Below, one piece after another: positions 47,451-58,129 of a DNA stretch of 64,000 nt. The stretch's first letter is position 1, and the number at the start of each line of letters is the position of its first letter. The translations under genes and the position numbers were made by a program. The notes under the pieces were generated by a model that made no database searches, was not told the DNA's origin, and worked only from the letters and a program-made list of their open reading frames with translations. This DNA is from Zygnema cylindricum (lineage: Eukaryota > Streptophyta > Zygnematophyceae > Zygnematales > Zygnemataceae). The DNA lies in assembly GCA_037447655.1 (NCBI GenBank), contig JBBHKE010001577.1:62001-126000 (forward strand), written 5' to 3'.

Positions 47451-48502
47451 TGTAGAAACTAATGGTTTTAAAGTATTTTCTAGGTCTGAAAAGAAATAAA
47501 GAAGCCGAGGCATTCTATCTCTAACTTCTCTCTCCAACTCTCAAACTTGTCGCAGTCACTGAGAAATTGGAGAGGAAGCTAGAGCCATGACTACCTAGGC
47601 TATCTTGAGGTTTACGGGAAATTTATATTAGTTAGTGTTTATTTATTTAAAATGTATGTGCCGGCGACAGGAATTGATCCTTGTACCTACCGGCCGGCAG
47701 ACAGGAAATAGCCGGTAGCCTTAGCCGTTAAGTCTAGGATTAATGTTACGTAGTATATAGTTTGATATTTAATGAAATATGTATATGTACGATAAATTAT
47801 TTAACTGTAACAGATTACGGGATACATAGATCGGGTAATATATAATAAAGTACAGATTACGGTACGAACTAAAAATCAATACCGCGCATTTGTTTCGTAA
47901 GTGAAACAAATACCGCGCATTTATTTATTACGGCTACAATTAAATTAGACTCTAATCGGACGGCCGCAATTAGCGCCGAGATCGCGGAGGAAGATTTCGG
48001 TGGTTTGTGGCCATCGCCACATCGGATGACACGTGGCAAAATTACATTGGATCGTGGAATCTCCGGAGATTATGGCACCGAATCCGGATATGACATGTGT
48101 CGACATTTAGGCCATGTCGTACAATGTCCGTACCTAAAGTACACCGACACCTGTACTTTTGCGTACGGGACTCTATTCTGATTGGTTCCGTACATCAGTA
48201 GATAGAGTCTGTGAGAGAGATAGGACTTAGAAAAATTAGGAGATAGGACCCTCTCTCCCAGAGAGCTTCTGTACAAAAGGTCAACTTTGACCCTCCATAA
48301 CTTATTGCTCAGGGGAGCAAATTCAGAGATTCTTTTTGCTATCGACTCAAGGAAGTCTTGCCTTCAGAAGGGTGCAGGTGGTCAGGGTTTTTGTTTGCCT
48401 CGGTGGCAGTTATTTTTGCTGAAACACAAAGGGGTCAGGATTATCATAAAGGCTTCTTGGAAGCTGTCTACTCTGAGGACTTATGGAGGTCTCAGAGTTT
48501 CA
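47451..48502 (+). repeat. Copia-4 5' LTR (family A)
   Basis: TGTAGAAACTAATGG...GAGTTTCA. Six GTAC words lie within 48119-48193. The hairpin CGCCAC...GTGGC with a G-box (ACGTGG) lies at about 48015-48038. The antisense tRNA-like block lies near 47660-47740. The gag ATG is at 48483. Confidence 0.93.
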
Positions 48503-50198
48503 GGTTATGGGCCCACCCTCTAGGGTACCAATCTTTAATGGAACTGGCTTCATATACTTGGAAAGTATGATGATAGGAGCTCTATGCGAAAAAAGGTTTT
48601 GGGGGATAGTGAGTGGACGGTTGGGGCGTCCATCAAGTATTCAAATTCCTCCAAGGTTTGGAGGAACCAGATTCACCAAGAAAGAGGATCCACCTTCAAC
48701 GGAGGAAACAAAAGAAGGAGAGGTGGTGGACAAAGGAAAGGAGAAGGAGACGACCACACCAATAGCAATTGGTTCGACATTCATGTCACCTATTCCGAGG
48801 AATGAGGAGAATGATACTGAAATCTGGGACTTCAACAATATGGCGGCAAAGGACTTCATCTTACGCCATCTCACTCAAGGACTTGCATGTCCTCATTTGC
48901 AGGTAGAAAGGGCATCCGATCTTTGGATGGCTCTCATAGAGATGTACCGAAGTTGTACGATTCAGCAACAACAGTTGGCTGATCAGAAAGTTAAGGAGTA
49001 TGTATACAAAAGGGGGAATATGTTGGATTTTTGCAATGAGCTTGCTACACTCTTCATGGAGCTAGGGAGTGCGGGAAAAGATTTTAGTGAAAAAGAAAAG
49101 GTTAACTGTTTACTGATGAAGTTACCTGATGAGTTCGTGAACATAGTTTACCGTGTGCAGGACTTGCCTGACTCAAGGTGGATATGGAACTCAGTGGTAG
49201 GGATGATTATCGTTCAAGAGAATACAATTGAGATCCGAAGGGGAGGAAAGAGTGGCCAAGCCTTGGCAACAGCGACTGATTCGAGGAACACGGATTCCCG
49301 AAAACCAGTCAGAAACTATGGGGGTAGGGAGCAGAAAAAACAGGCTGATGAGTTCGAACCAAGGGCTCCAAAAAGTTTATGTCATTTTTGTAAAAAACCG
49401 GGGCACTATATGGCAGAGTGCACTAAGCTAACCAAGCTTCGGCTAAAGGAGGGGCAGACCGGTGGTACCCCGAGAGGAAAGAAAAAGGCCCTTGTCACAC
49501 AGGTACTTGAGGCGGAATCCGAGGACGAGGACGATGAGCTCCTTTTGGATGAAGAGTTGGAGGCGAAAAATGAGGTTGAAATTCCACGAAGGCAGAAATG
49601 TGCTTACGGTGGATTGAAAGGTGAAGCAGGCAGGATCATAGATTCAGGTGCCTCCATGCACATGTGTAAGGATAGGCACCTGTTCATTAAGATAAGAAAG
49701 ATTCCCACCGTAGAGATAGAGTACGGGGATGGGAGGATAGTCACCACTACTCTTGTAGGATCGGTAGATCTTAAAGTGTTAGTAGAAGGAAAGACATCCA
49801 AATTAACATTCTCCGATGTATTGTTTATTCCGGAGCTGAACAAAAATCTTATCTCTACATGAGTATTAAATGATAAGGGTTTTTCAACTAGCACTAGGGA
49901 AGGAGTCTTTACTGCTAGTTTTGAGGAGGATGTCTATTTCATTGCTGAGAAAGGTAGCCATGGGATGTTTAGGCTGATTTTAAGTAATGAAACGAAGAAA
50001 CTTTATTATGCTGGTGTTCATGATATTATGATGTGGCATAAGAGGCTTGGGCATGTGAATCTAGATAAGTTAAGAGAGATGAAAAAGATGGGAGTGGTGG
50101 AAAGGATTCAGTTCAGTGAGAGTGATGATATAAGTGATTGTAGTGGATGTGCTCAAGGTAAAGCACACAGATTACCTTTTCCTAAATCAGCCACCTAA
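48483..50198 (+). pseudogene. Copia-4 gag and protease to GAG-pre-integrase
   Basis: A 459-codon open frame (48483-49862) starts in the LTR and reads through the primer site. It encodes gag (VPIFNGTGF..., ASDLWMALIEMY), a complete CCHC knuckle FCKKPGHYMAEC (about 49386-49421) and retropepsin with an intact IIDSGASMHMC (about 49637-49669). It stops at a TGA (49861) where relatives have TCC. The frame resumes to the zinc-binding MWHKRLGHVNL...CSGCAQGK (HHCC) of GAG-pre-integrase, ending at a TAA near 50198. Confidence 0.9.
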
Positions 50199-51458
50199 AA
50201 GGGAGAAAAAAATCTAGATCTAGTACACACAGATATTTGGGGACCGGCTAAAGTGCCCTCACCGGGGGGGAAGAGATTTATGATGACTATAACTGATGAT
50301 TGGTCTCGGTATTCCCGGGTGTATTTTTTGAAAAACAAGTCAAAAACTCAGGATTGTTTTAGACAATATAAAGCGTGGAGCGAAAAACTCCATGAAACTC
50401 CAATCAAGAGAGTAAGGAGTGACAATGGTGGAGAGTATACTTCTAACCAGTTTGAGGATTTTCTGAGGGAAGATGGGGTCCAACACCAAAAGACAGTTCC
50501 AGAAAATCCGGAACAGAATAGGGTAGCTGAAAGATTAAATAGAACACTAAGTGATAGTGCTAGAAGTATGTTGTCAGATAAAAAGATAGGAAAAAGGTTT
50601 TGGGCTGAAGGAATGAACTGTGCTAATTACCTCAAGAATAGAGTTCTTACTTCACCTATAAAAGATCAAACACCTTATGAGAGATGGACAGGCCGGAAAC
50701 CAGACATATCTCACTTAAAGGTTTTCGGCAGTCAAGTATTCAGTCTAGATACTGATCGGTCCAATTGGAAGCTAGATCCTAAAGGAAAACCAGGATACTT
50801 ATTAGGATATGATGAGGATGTTAAAGGATATAGAGTTTATGATCTAAAAAGGGAAGATATAATCTTAGTAAAGCATCTAGTAGTTATGGATGAAGGAAAG
50901 TCTGTGGATCCCTTCAAATATACGAAGTCAGTAAATATCAGATTTGAGTTCGAAAATTCTGATGACTTTGAGCTTCCTACCTATCCAGGTTTTAGAGACG
51001 ATGACATTCTTGGAGGTACAAATCAGACCGAAAAGGACTCGGCTGTGGAAACTCCAGTGACAACTCTACCTGAAGCGGAAAAGGTGGTGAAAATTGATTC
51101 GGAATCAAGGGATAGGGGAGAAGCCGAGTTTGTTCGAAAGAATCCACAAGAACCATCTATTCTGGCCTCATATTTTGAGGAGGGAAGGAGAAGTAGCAAA
51201 AGAATGCAAGCAAAACACGTTAATAACAAGGTAACTAAACTATCTCATCAAGATGAACCTCAAACTTATGGAGAGGCAATGACTTGTCCAGAAAGAAACC
51301 GGTGGAAGACAGCCATCAATGAGGAGATGGCTTCAATCATGGCAGGCGATACTTGGGAGCTGGTGGACTGTCCACCTAACCGAAAACCAATCGGTTGTAA
51401 GTGGGTTTTCAAATTAAAACTGAACCCAGATAACACAATCGAGCGCTACAAGGCCTGA
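50199..51458 (+). pseudogene. Copia-4 integrase and RT N-terminus
   Basis: A 401-codon open frame (50253-51458) holds the integrase core: TDDWSRYSRVYFL, VRSDNGGEYTSNQFED and ENPEQNRVAERLNRT (catalytic Asp, Asp, Glu all present), then ARSMLSDKK, GRKPDISHLKVFGS and the RT entry NRWKTAINEEMASIM...CKWVFKLKLN. It ends at a TGA (AGA in relatives) after ERYKA. Confidence 0.9.
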
Positions 51459-52841
51459 TTAGTGGCAAAGGGATTTACACAAAAGGAAGGAATTGACTAC
51501 GAGGAAACCTTTGCCCCGGTGGTCAGATTTCCCTCCGTCCGCATACTTCTCAGTTGAGCAGCGGCGGAAGACATGGAAGTGCATTAGATGGACATCAAGA
51601 CAGCCTTCTTGCATGGAGAATTGGAAGAGGAGATTTTCATGCGACAACCCGAAGGTTTTGTGGAGGAAGGAGAGGAGAGTAAGGTATGCCGGCTGATTAA
51701 ATCTCTTTATGGTTTGAAACAGACACCTCGATAATGGAATAAGAAGCTTGATGAGTTTCTTACCGGTCTGGGATATATTCGGATCAGCTCAGATCACTCA
51801 ATCTATGTTTTCGAAGATGAGGAAGGTTTTATATTCATCGCAATTTATGTTGATGATTTGCTTGTTTTAAGTAAATCAATGGAAAAAATTAACAAACTGA
51901 AAACTGATCTTAGGGGGAGATTTGAAATGAACGATACGGGAGAAGCAAGATATATTTTGGGAATTCAAGTAGAGAGAGACCGAAAAAGTAAAATTATAAG
52001 ACTGACTCAAAAGGAAGCAATAGGGAACATGCTTGAAAAATTTCAAATGGATAAAGCCAATAGTTGTACAACTCCAATGGAGTTGAAGAACGGAAGTGAG
52101 GGGAGTGAGGAAGAAGGAGTCATAGTCTTAGACGAGGAATTATCTCGTGATGAACAGAAGTTCATGCAGACTATTCCTTACAGGCAAGTAGTGGGAAGTC
52201 TAATCTATTTTATGAATTGTACCCGGTCGGATTTAGCTGCAGCTGTAGGAGTACTGAGTAGAAGTCTAAATGCTCCCACTAAAAAAGATTAGGAGGCAGC
52301 TTAGAGAGTCCTTAGATATTTGATAGGAACTAGGGATCTATAGTTGCATTTGGGTGAGGAAAATACTGACATCACTACTTGGAGTGATGCCAGTTATGGT
52401 GATGCTCCGATGAGGAGATGCACTTCTGGATATGTATTATATATGGGTGATAGGGCTTGTTGTTGGAGTAGCAAACAGCAAAAGGTTATTGCTCAGTCCA
52501 CCATGGAGGCTGAGTATATGGCCTCTTGCTCTGCTGTAAAAGAATTGATGTGGGTCAAGTCTTTGCTTTGTGAGCTTGGTCACCTTAAGAGTGGTGTGCA
52601 AAAAATATTTTGTGATTATCAGGCAGCAATCGCTATTTCTGCCAATCCTAAACATCATTTTAAAGCCAAACACGTGGACATCAGATTCAGCTTTGTTAGA
52701 GAAAAAGTAGAAAACAAAATAATCAGTTTAGAGTATCGACCAGATAGTGAGATGGTAGCAGATATGATGACCAAACCTGTGCCTTCCCCTAAGCTAATAT
52801 TTTGCAGGGAGAAGTGTGGTCTGAAATTAAAGATTGACTAG
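51459..52841 (+). pseudogene. Copia-4 reverse transcriptase and RNase H
   Basis: RT palm with IYVDDLLVL (about 51841-51867), ARYILGIQVERDRK and NCTRSDLAAAVG, then RNase H with WSDASYGD, STMEAEYMA and DYQAAIA (Asn to Tyr in DNQAA). Stops near 51556, 51585, 51733, 52290 and 52341 come from single-base changes. Ends KLKID before the AAATTAAGGGGAG tract at 52842-52854. Confidence 0.88.
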
Positions 52842-52854
52842 AAATTAAGGGGAG

Positions 52855-53904
52855 TGTAGAAACTAATGGTTTTAAAGTATTTTCCAGGTCTGAAAAGAAA
52901 TAAAGAAGCCGAGGCAGTCTATCTCTAACTTCTCTCTCCAACTCTCAAACTTGTCGCAGTCATTGAGAAATTGGAGAGGAAGCTAGAGCCATGGCTACCT
53001 TTGCTATCTTGAGGTTTACGGGAAATTTATGTTAGTTAGTGTTTATTTATTTAAAATGTATGTGCCGGCGACAGGAATTGATCCTTATACCTACCGGCCG
53101 GCAGACAAAAAAATAGCCGGTAGCCTTAACCGTTAAGTCTAGGATTAATGTTACGTAGTATATAGTTTGATATTTAATTAAATATGTATACGTACGATAA
53201 ATCATTTAACTGCAATAGATTATGGGATACATAGATCTGGTAATATATAAAGTACGGATTATGGTACGAACTAAAAACCAATACCGCGCATTTGTTTCGT
53301 AAGTGAAACAAATACCGCGCATTAATTTCTTACCGCTACGATTAAATTAGATTCTAATCGGACGGCCGCAATTAGCGCCGAGATCGCGGAGGAAGATTTC
53401 GGCAGTTTGTGGCCATCGCCACATTGGATGACGCGTGGCGAAATTACGTTGGATCGTGGAATCTCCGGAGATTATGGCACCGAATCCAGATATGACATGT
53501 GTCGACATTTTGGCCATGTCGTACAATGTTCGTACATAAAGTACACCGGCAGCTGTACTTTTGCGTACGCAACTCAATTCTGATTGGTTCCGTACATCAG
53601 TAGATAGAGTCTGTAAGAGAGATAGGACTTAGAAAAATTAGAAGATAGGACCCCCTCTCCCAGAGAGCTTCTGTACAAAAGGTCAACTTTGACCCTCCAT
53701 AACTTACTGCTCAGGGGAGCAAATTCAGAGATTCTTCTTGCTACCGACTCAGGGGAGTCTTGCCTTCACAGGGGTGCAGGTGGTCAGGGTTTTTGTCTGC
53801 CAGGGTGGCAGTTATTTTTGCTGAAACACAAAGGGGTCAGGATTATCTTAGAGGCTTCTTGGAAGCTGTCTACTCTGAGGACTTATGGAGGTCTCAGAGT
53901 TTCA
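52855..53904 (+). repeat. Copia-4 3' LTR (family A)
   Basis: Near-identical partner of 47451-48502; ends GAGTTTCA at 53904, then the ATTCG duplication. Confidence 0.93.
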
Positions 53905-53909
53905 ATTCG

Positions 53910-54195
53910 GTCGACTTCAACCTCCGGAGACCTTATCATTACGGGTCAAGCAGCGGCGGAGGAAGCCGACGAGACGATGGTCCAACCCCCATGGAGCTCG
54001 GAGTAATTGACGAGGATAAGGAAGTGGTCAACGTCCTGCGGAGAAAGAAGAAACCTACCAAGACCAATAACTTATCTTCGAGGAGCTCCAGCGGAGGAGG
54101 CAAAATGGCCTATGCTTCCAGTGGGGTTCCCCACATCATATGGCTCGAGAATGTCCTAAACGAAAAGGTCCCAAAAAAGGAAAACTTAACGTTAT
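53910..54195 (+). pseudogene. Gypsy-2 gag C-terminus with altered zinc knuckle
   Basis: Continues gag after Copia-4 (VDFNLRRPYHYGSSSGGG..., TPMELGVI). In one frame the nucleic-acid-binding knuckle reads CFQWGSPHHMARECP, with the second Cys of CCHC changed to Trp. A frameshift lies near it. Confidence 0.8.
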
Positions 54196-54730
54196 GAGGT
54201 TAGCCAAAGAAGGAGGAGACCATTTGATATTTCAGGGTCAAATCGGAGTGAACGCGACTTACTTCATGGTGAACTTTGGAGCATCGGGGAACTTTATCAA
54301 CGAGGCGACGGTGAAAAGGTTGAAACTTCCTCTCGTAGTGCTAAAGGATCATCAGTCGGTAATATTGGCTGACGGAAGTTCCTTATCGATTACTTATCGT
54401 ACTCCGAGGTTACGCGTCGAAATTGGGAAATTTCGATGGTATGACACGCTTCAAGTATTACCTCTTGGGGACCATGAGGTAATCCTAGGGAAATCGTGGC
54501 TGCAAAAATGGAATCTGACGATCGATTGGCGAAGTGGCAATATGAGAGTGAAGAAAGGTGAAGAAGAGTTTGAGGTAAAAGCGGAAGCGACTGGTAAGGA
54601 AGCGGAAGAGGGACGCCTACTTTCAGCCTTACAGCTTAAGAGGGCACTCAAGAAAGTAGAAACGATTGGTATGGCGATCGTCCAACCAATGGAAGAGGCG
54701 AAGGAGGAGATCCCGAAAGAATGGAATTAG
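54196..54730 (+). pseudogene. Gypsy-2 retropepsin
   Basis: Open frame from 54140. The active-site motif expected as VDSGASGNFI reads VNFGASGNFI (about 54270), so the catalytic Asp is Asn. The rest is well kept: VILADGSSLSI, LPLGDHEVILGKSWLQKWNLTIDW. Inactive as it stands. It ends at a TAG before the RT spacer. Confidence 0.85.
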
Positions 54731-55925
54731 AAGGACCCCTGACTTTGACTCAAAAGAAAGTGACGACACTGGAATGACTTCCAAAGAGGCCCCGAAAGTC
54801 GTGACAAAACTTCTCGAAGAGTAAGCAGATGTATTTCCCCCGAAGCTCCCCGAAGGATTACCACCGAAGCGCGAAGTAGACCATAAGATAAAGCTTGTTC
54901 CAGGAGCGATACCCCCGGCTAAACAGATGTACAAGATGACTTACACCGAGTTGGACGAACTCAAAAAGCAACTCGCAGAGTTGGTCGAAGCCGGAGCAAT
55001 TGAACCGAGCAAGTCACCGTATGGAGCCCCCGTTCTCTTCGTAAACAAAAAAGATGGAGGTTTTCGTATGTGTATAGACTACCGAGCGCTAAACAAATTA
55101 ACGGTGAAGAATGCGTACCCTTTACCGAGGATAGACAAATTATTGGATCGACTTCGAGGTGCTAAATATTTTTCGGAAAAGAAGGCTTTTAGAACTTGGT
55201 ATGGTCATTTCCAGTTTCGGGTAATGCTGTTCGGGTTGACTAACGCACCGACAATTTTTATGCATTTAATGAATTTTATCTTTCGGCAATATCTGGACGC
55301 GTTTGTCATCGTCTTCCTAGACGACATCTTGGTGTATAGCCGAACGCTGGATGATCATATAAAGCATCTACGGACTGTCCTACAAGTCCTTCGGGAAAAT
55401 AAGTTTTACGCATAGAGAAGCAAATGTTACTTCTTCAAGGAGAAAATTGATTTTCTGGGCCATGTGGTGAGTTGGTACCGAATCGCAGTGGATCCGAACA
55501 AAACAAGGGCAGTAAAGGAGTGGGCGGAGCCGGCGAATATTACGGAGTTACGGAGCTTTCTAGGATTATGCTCCTACTATCAACTTTTTGTCGAGGGTTT
55601 CGCAAAAATCGCTGCACCGCTCATGGAGTTGCTCAAGAATGACGTGCCCTATGATTGGAAATCGGGGCAAGGGGCAGCCTTTAACACGCTAAAGGAGCGG
55701 TTGGTTACCGCCCCCGTGTTAGCTGTTCCCGACCCGGACTCACCTTGGACGATAATCACCGACGCCAGTGATACGGCTATTGGAGCGATCCTTATGCAAG
55801 ATCAAGGAAAAGGTCTTCAACCAATTGCCAACGACAATCGAAAACTAAAGGCAGGGGAGCTTAACTGGGCCACCCATGAGAAGGAGACAACCGCAATGAT
55901 CAATGCGGTGGAGTTTTGGAAGTGA
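54731..55925 (+). pseudogene. Gypsy-2 reverse transcriptase and RNase H
   Basis: RT from about 54830 ([18 protein letters not shown]) through [39 protein letters not shown] (YxDD reads FLDD, about 55309-55350) and FLGHVV. Between AKYFS and [11 protein letters not shown] the usual about 20 residues (DL.SGYHQIRI), including one catalytic Asp, are deleted. RNase H follows with ITDASDTAIGAILMQD and THEKETTAMINAVEFWK, ending at a TGA (55923). Further RNase H sequence (VITDHHGLQYLQTQPKLS) is readable to about 56010. Confidence 0.87.
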
Positions 55926-56010
55926 TACGTTTAGGGGAAGCGGATCACGGTTATCACGGATCACCACGGCTTACAGTACCTACAAACACAGCCGAAGTTG
56001 TCTAAGAAAC

Positions 56011-56399
56011 AAGTGTGATGGATGACGTTTCTTCAAACCTTCGGACCGGAACTAGTCATCGAGTACAAACCGGAAGACGAACACGGCGAATGTGCTGTCA
56101 AGAAGACCAGGAGTTGCTGCGCCAGTAGCGGAGCAACGACCGCAAGCATCACAGAATGTAAAAGTAAGCTCTGAAAATGGGACACCGCAGCGTCGACCGC
56201 AGCGCAAGATACGAAACTCAGCGCATTCACCAGTACGATGCAAGTGGACAAATAGAGGTTAAGTAGGATAAAGGTCGCCTACGACGACGATGACACACTG
56301 AAGGAACTCAGTAAACGGAAGGTACTAATTCGAACCGCCAATGGTCTGTCGCGATAAAGACCGAGCAAAACAACACGACTTTATGTTCTGACAAATACG
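56011..56399 (+). pseudogene. Gypsy-2 RNase H to integrase linker, decayed
   Basis: Joins RNase H (QTFGPELVIEYKPED) to the integrase zinc-binding start (HDEPLNGHSGREKT at about 56430). Several frame changes; repeated GCAGCG words. No separate gene. Confidence 0.6.
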
Positions 56400-57263
56400 C
56401 AGATACGTCACGCGATTCTTAAACTGAGTCACGACGAGCCGCTCAATGGACACTCTGGGCGGGAAAAAACAATCGCGCGTGTTTGTGAGGCGTATTACTG
56501 GCCGAACATGACTCGCGACATTGCGGAATATTTCCGGACGTGTGACTCGTGTAATAAGAACAAATCGGATTCAGGGCAACAAAGCCTGTTACAACCCCTT
56601 CCCATACCATCTGTTCCTTGGGAGGCGATTTTGATGGATTTCATTGTAGCTCTTCCGCTGACTAAGGAGGGCTACGACTCAATCTTCGTTGTCGTGGATT
56701 ATTTGACGAAAATGGCCCATTTCCTACCCACTTCCACCACAGCCACAGCACGAGATATCGCGGACTTATTCTTTCGAGAGATATTCCGCCATCACGGACT
56801 TCTGAAGAGGATCGTCAGCGACCGCGATTGCAAATTCGTGAGCCACTTTTGGCAAAATCTATTTGCGCTGTGTGGCACGCAGTTGGCCATGTCCACAGCT
56901 TACCACCCTCAAACTGATGGTCAGACTGAAAGGGTGAATCGAACTCTTGAGGAAGCGTTGCGAGCTTATGTCTCGGTAAACCATACGGATTGGGTGGACC
57001 ATTTAACAACGATTGAGGTGGAGTACAACAATGCGGTGCACTCGTCTACGAATGCTAGGCCATTCGCCCTTAATGGACGACAACCCACTCCTCCCCAAAA
57101 CTTATTGGTAGCGGACTGCCATACGCCGGCAACTTGTGATTTCGCCTGCGAACGTGGAAAAGGCGGTAAAGGGGTTCCAATTAGCAAAGGATCGCCAAAA
57201 GTCGCAGTCCGACGCTCACTGGAAGGACGCCGTCTTTTGCGTGGGGGAAAAGGTTTGCCTTAA
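56400..57263 (+). pseudogene. Gypsy-2 integrase
   Basis: Zinc-binding H..H (LNGHSGREKT) and C-x2-C (TCDSCNKNK), then the core WEAILMDFIVALP (Asp), IVSDRDCKFVSHFW (Asp) and YHPQTDGQTERVNRTLEEALRA (Glu). The 251-codon open frame begins at 56508. A frameshift near 57170 leads to the C-terminal part. Confidence 0.88.
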
Positions 57264-57660
57264 TATAGCAAACCTCTCCTTGCCAAGTGCCCTCTCTAAG
57301 AAGTTGGCACTAAAATTCACGGGCCCATTCACAGTTCTTTCCCGTGTGGGCGAAGTGGCTTATAAGTTGGATATTCTGAAGGACTGGCATATCCATAATG
57401 TCTTCCATGTTTCCCTCCTTAAACCATTTGGCGACCTTGATTCGATGTTTCCTAATCGACGCCCGAATACTCCTTTACCACCCGTTCGGGGTACCTCGGA
57501 AGAGTATGACGTGGAAGATATCCTTCAGTTGCACCGCTCTCGGAATTCTAACTCCAGCCAATATTTGGTGCGTTGGAAGGGCTACGGTGCTGAGGATGAC
57601 TCTTGAGTGGATGAGGAGGATCTGCATTCCCCAGAGTTGTTGCACCTGTTTCAGCAGAGC
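57136..57660 (+). pseudogene. Gypsy-2 integrase C-terminus and chromodomain
   Basis: The GPY/F-like region (LALKFTGPFTVLSRVGEVAYKLDI, HNVFHVSLLKPF) is followed by a chromodomain: VEDILQLHRSRNSNSSQYLVRWKGYGAEDDS, then a TGA (57604) at the position of the usual Trp, then VDEEDL. Chromodomains bind methylated histone H3 and direct chromoviruses to heterochromatin. Confidence 0.87.
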
Positions 57661-58129
57661 GAGGACACACGGCTTCACCAGAGGGGCAATCGCAGCGGCT
57701 GCAATATAGGAGCGAATCGTAGTGTCGCAACCATCGCAATTATATTAGGGACGCGGCAAAGAAACGCAATGGCGTTGTTACCGCACTGCAGCGCAGCGCA
57801 ACATAGTCACGGGGTCGTCAGAGGAACGCAACACCACCGATGCCCTGACAGGAAAGCGCAACGGCGCAATTGTATTTCACCACGTTGGTAAAAACGAACT
57901 CTCGGTTTCGCCGCAGGAGCGGAGTCTTATAAATGTTGGACGCTGCGATACCCTCGCACACTGCGACACTTCGCAGAGTCCAAAAGTGAAACCCTCAACC
58001 CTCGTTGATAAAGCCGCCATCCGCCCTCGCGACCAACCGAGTCTTGGTTGCTTAGAGATTCCTTCTTTGCGCGTAGTCTGTTTGCCTTCACTTCTGAAAT
58101 TACCAGAATTATCTTGTTCAACAGTGTCT
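57661..58129 (+). other. Gypsy-2 spacer between pol and extra ORF
   Basis: Holds GCGCAACATAG-type words like those in the gypsy-2 LTR (57680-57870) and a TATAAA-type sequence near 57929 that could be an internal promoter for the extra ORF. Homology with the copy at the window's right end starts at about 58051. Confidence 0.4.

Larger units (their letters stand above)
47451..53904 (+). mobile_element. Copia-4, full-length Copia (family A) inserted in gypsy-2 gag
   Basis: LTRs at 47451-48502 and 52855-53904, with the perfect duplication ATTCG (47446-47450, 53905-53909). Removing it restores the gag frame. The two LTRs look more alike than those of Copia-1 to -3, so it is probably the youngest A copy. 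The primer site GGTTATGGGCCCACC starts at 48503 and matches 15 bases of the initiator tRNA-Met anticodon arm. Coding still has several nonsense codons. Confidence 0.95.
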
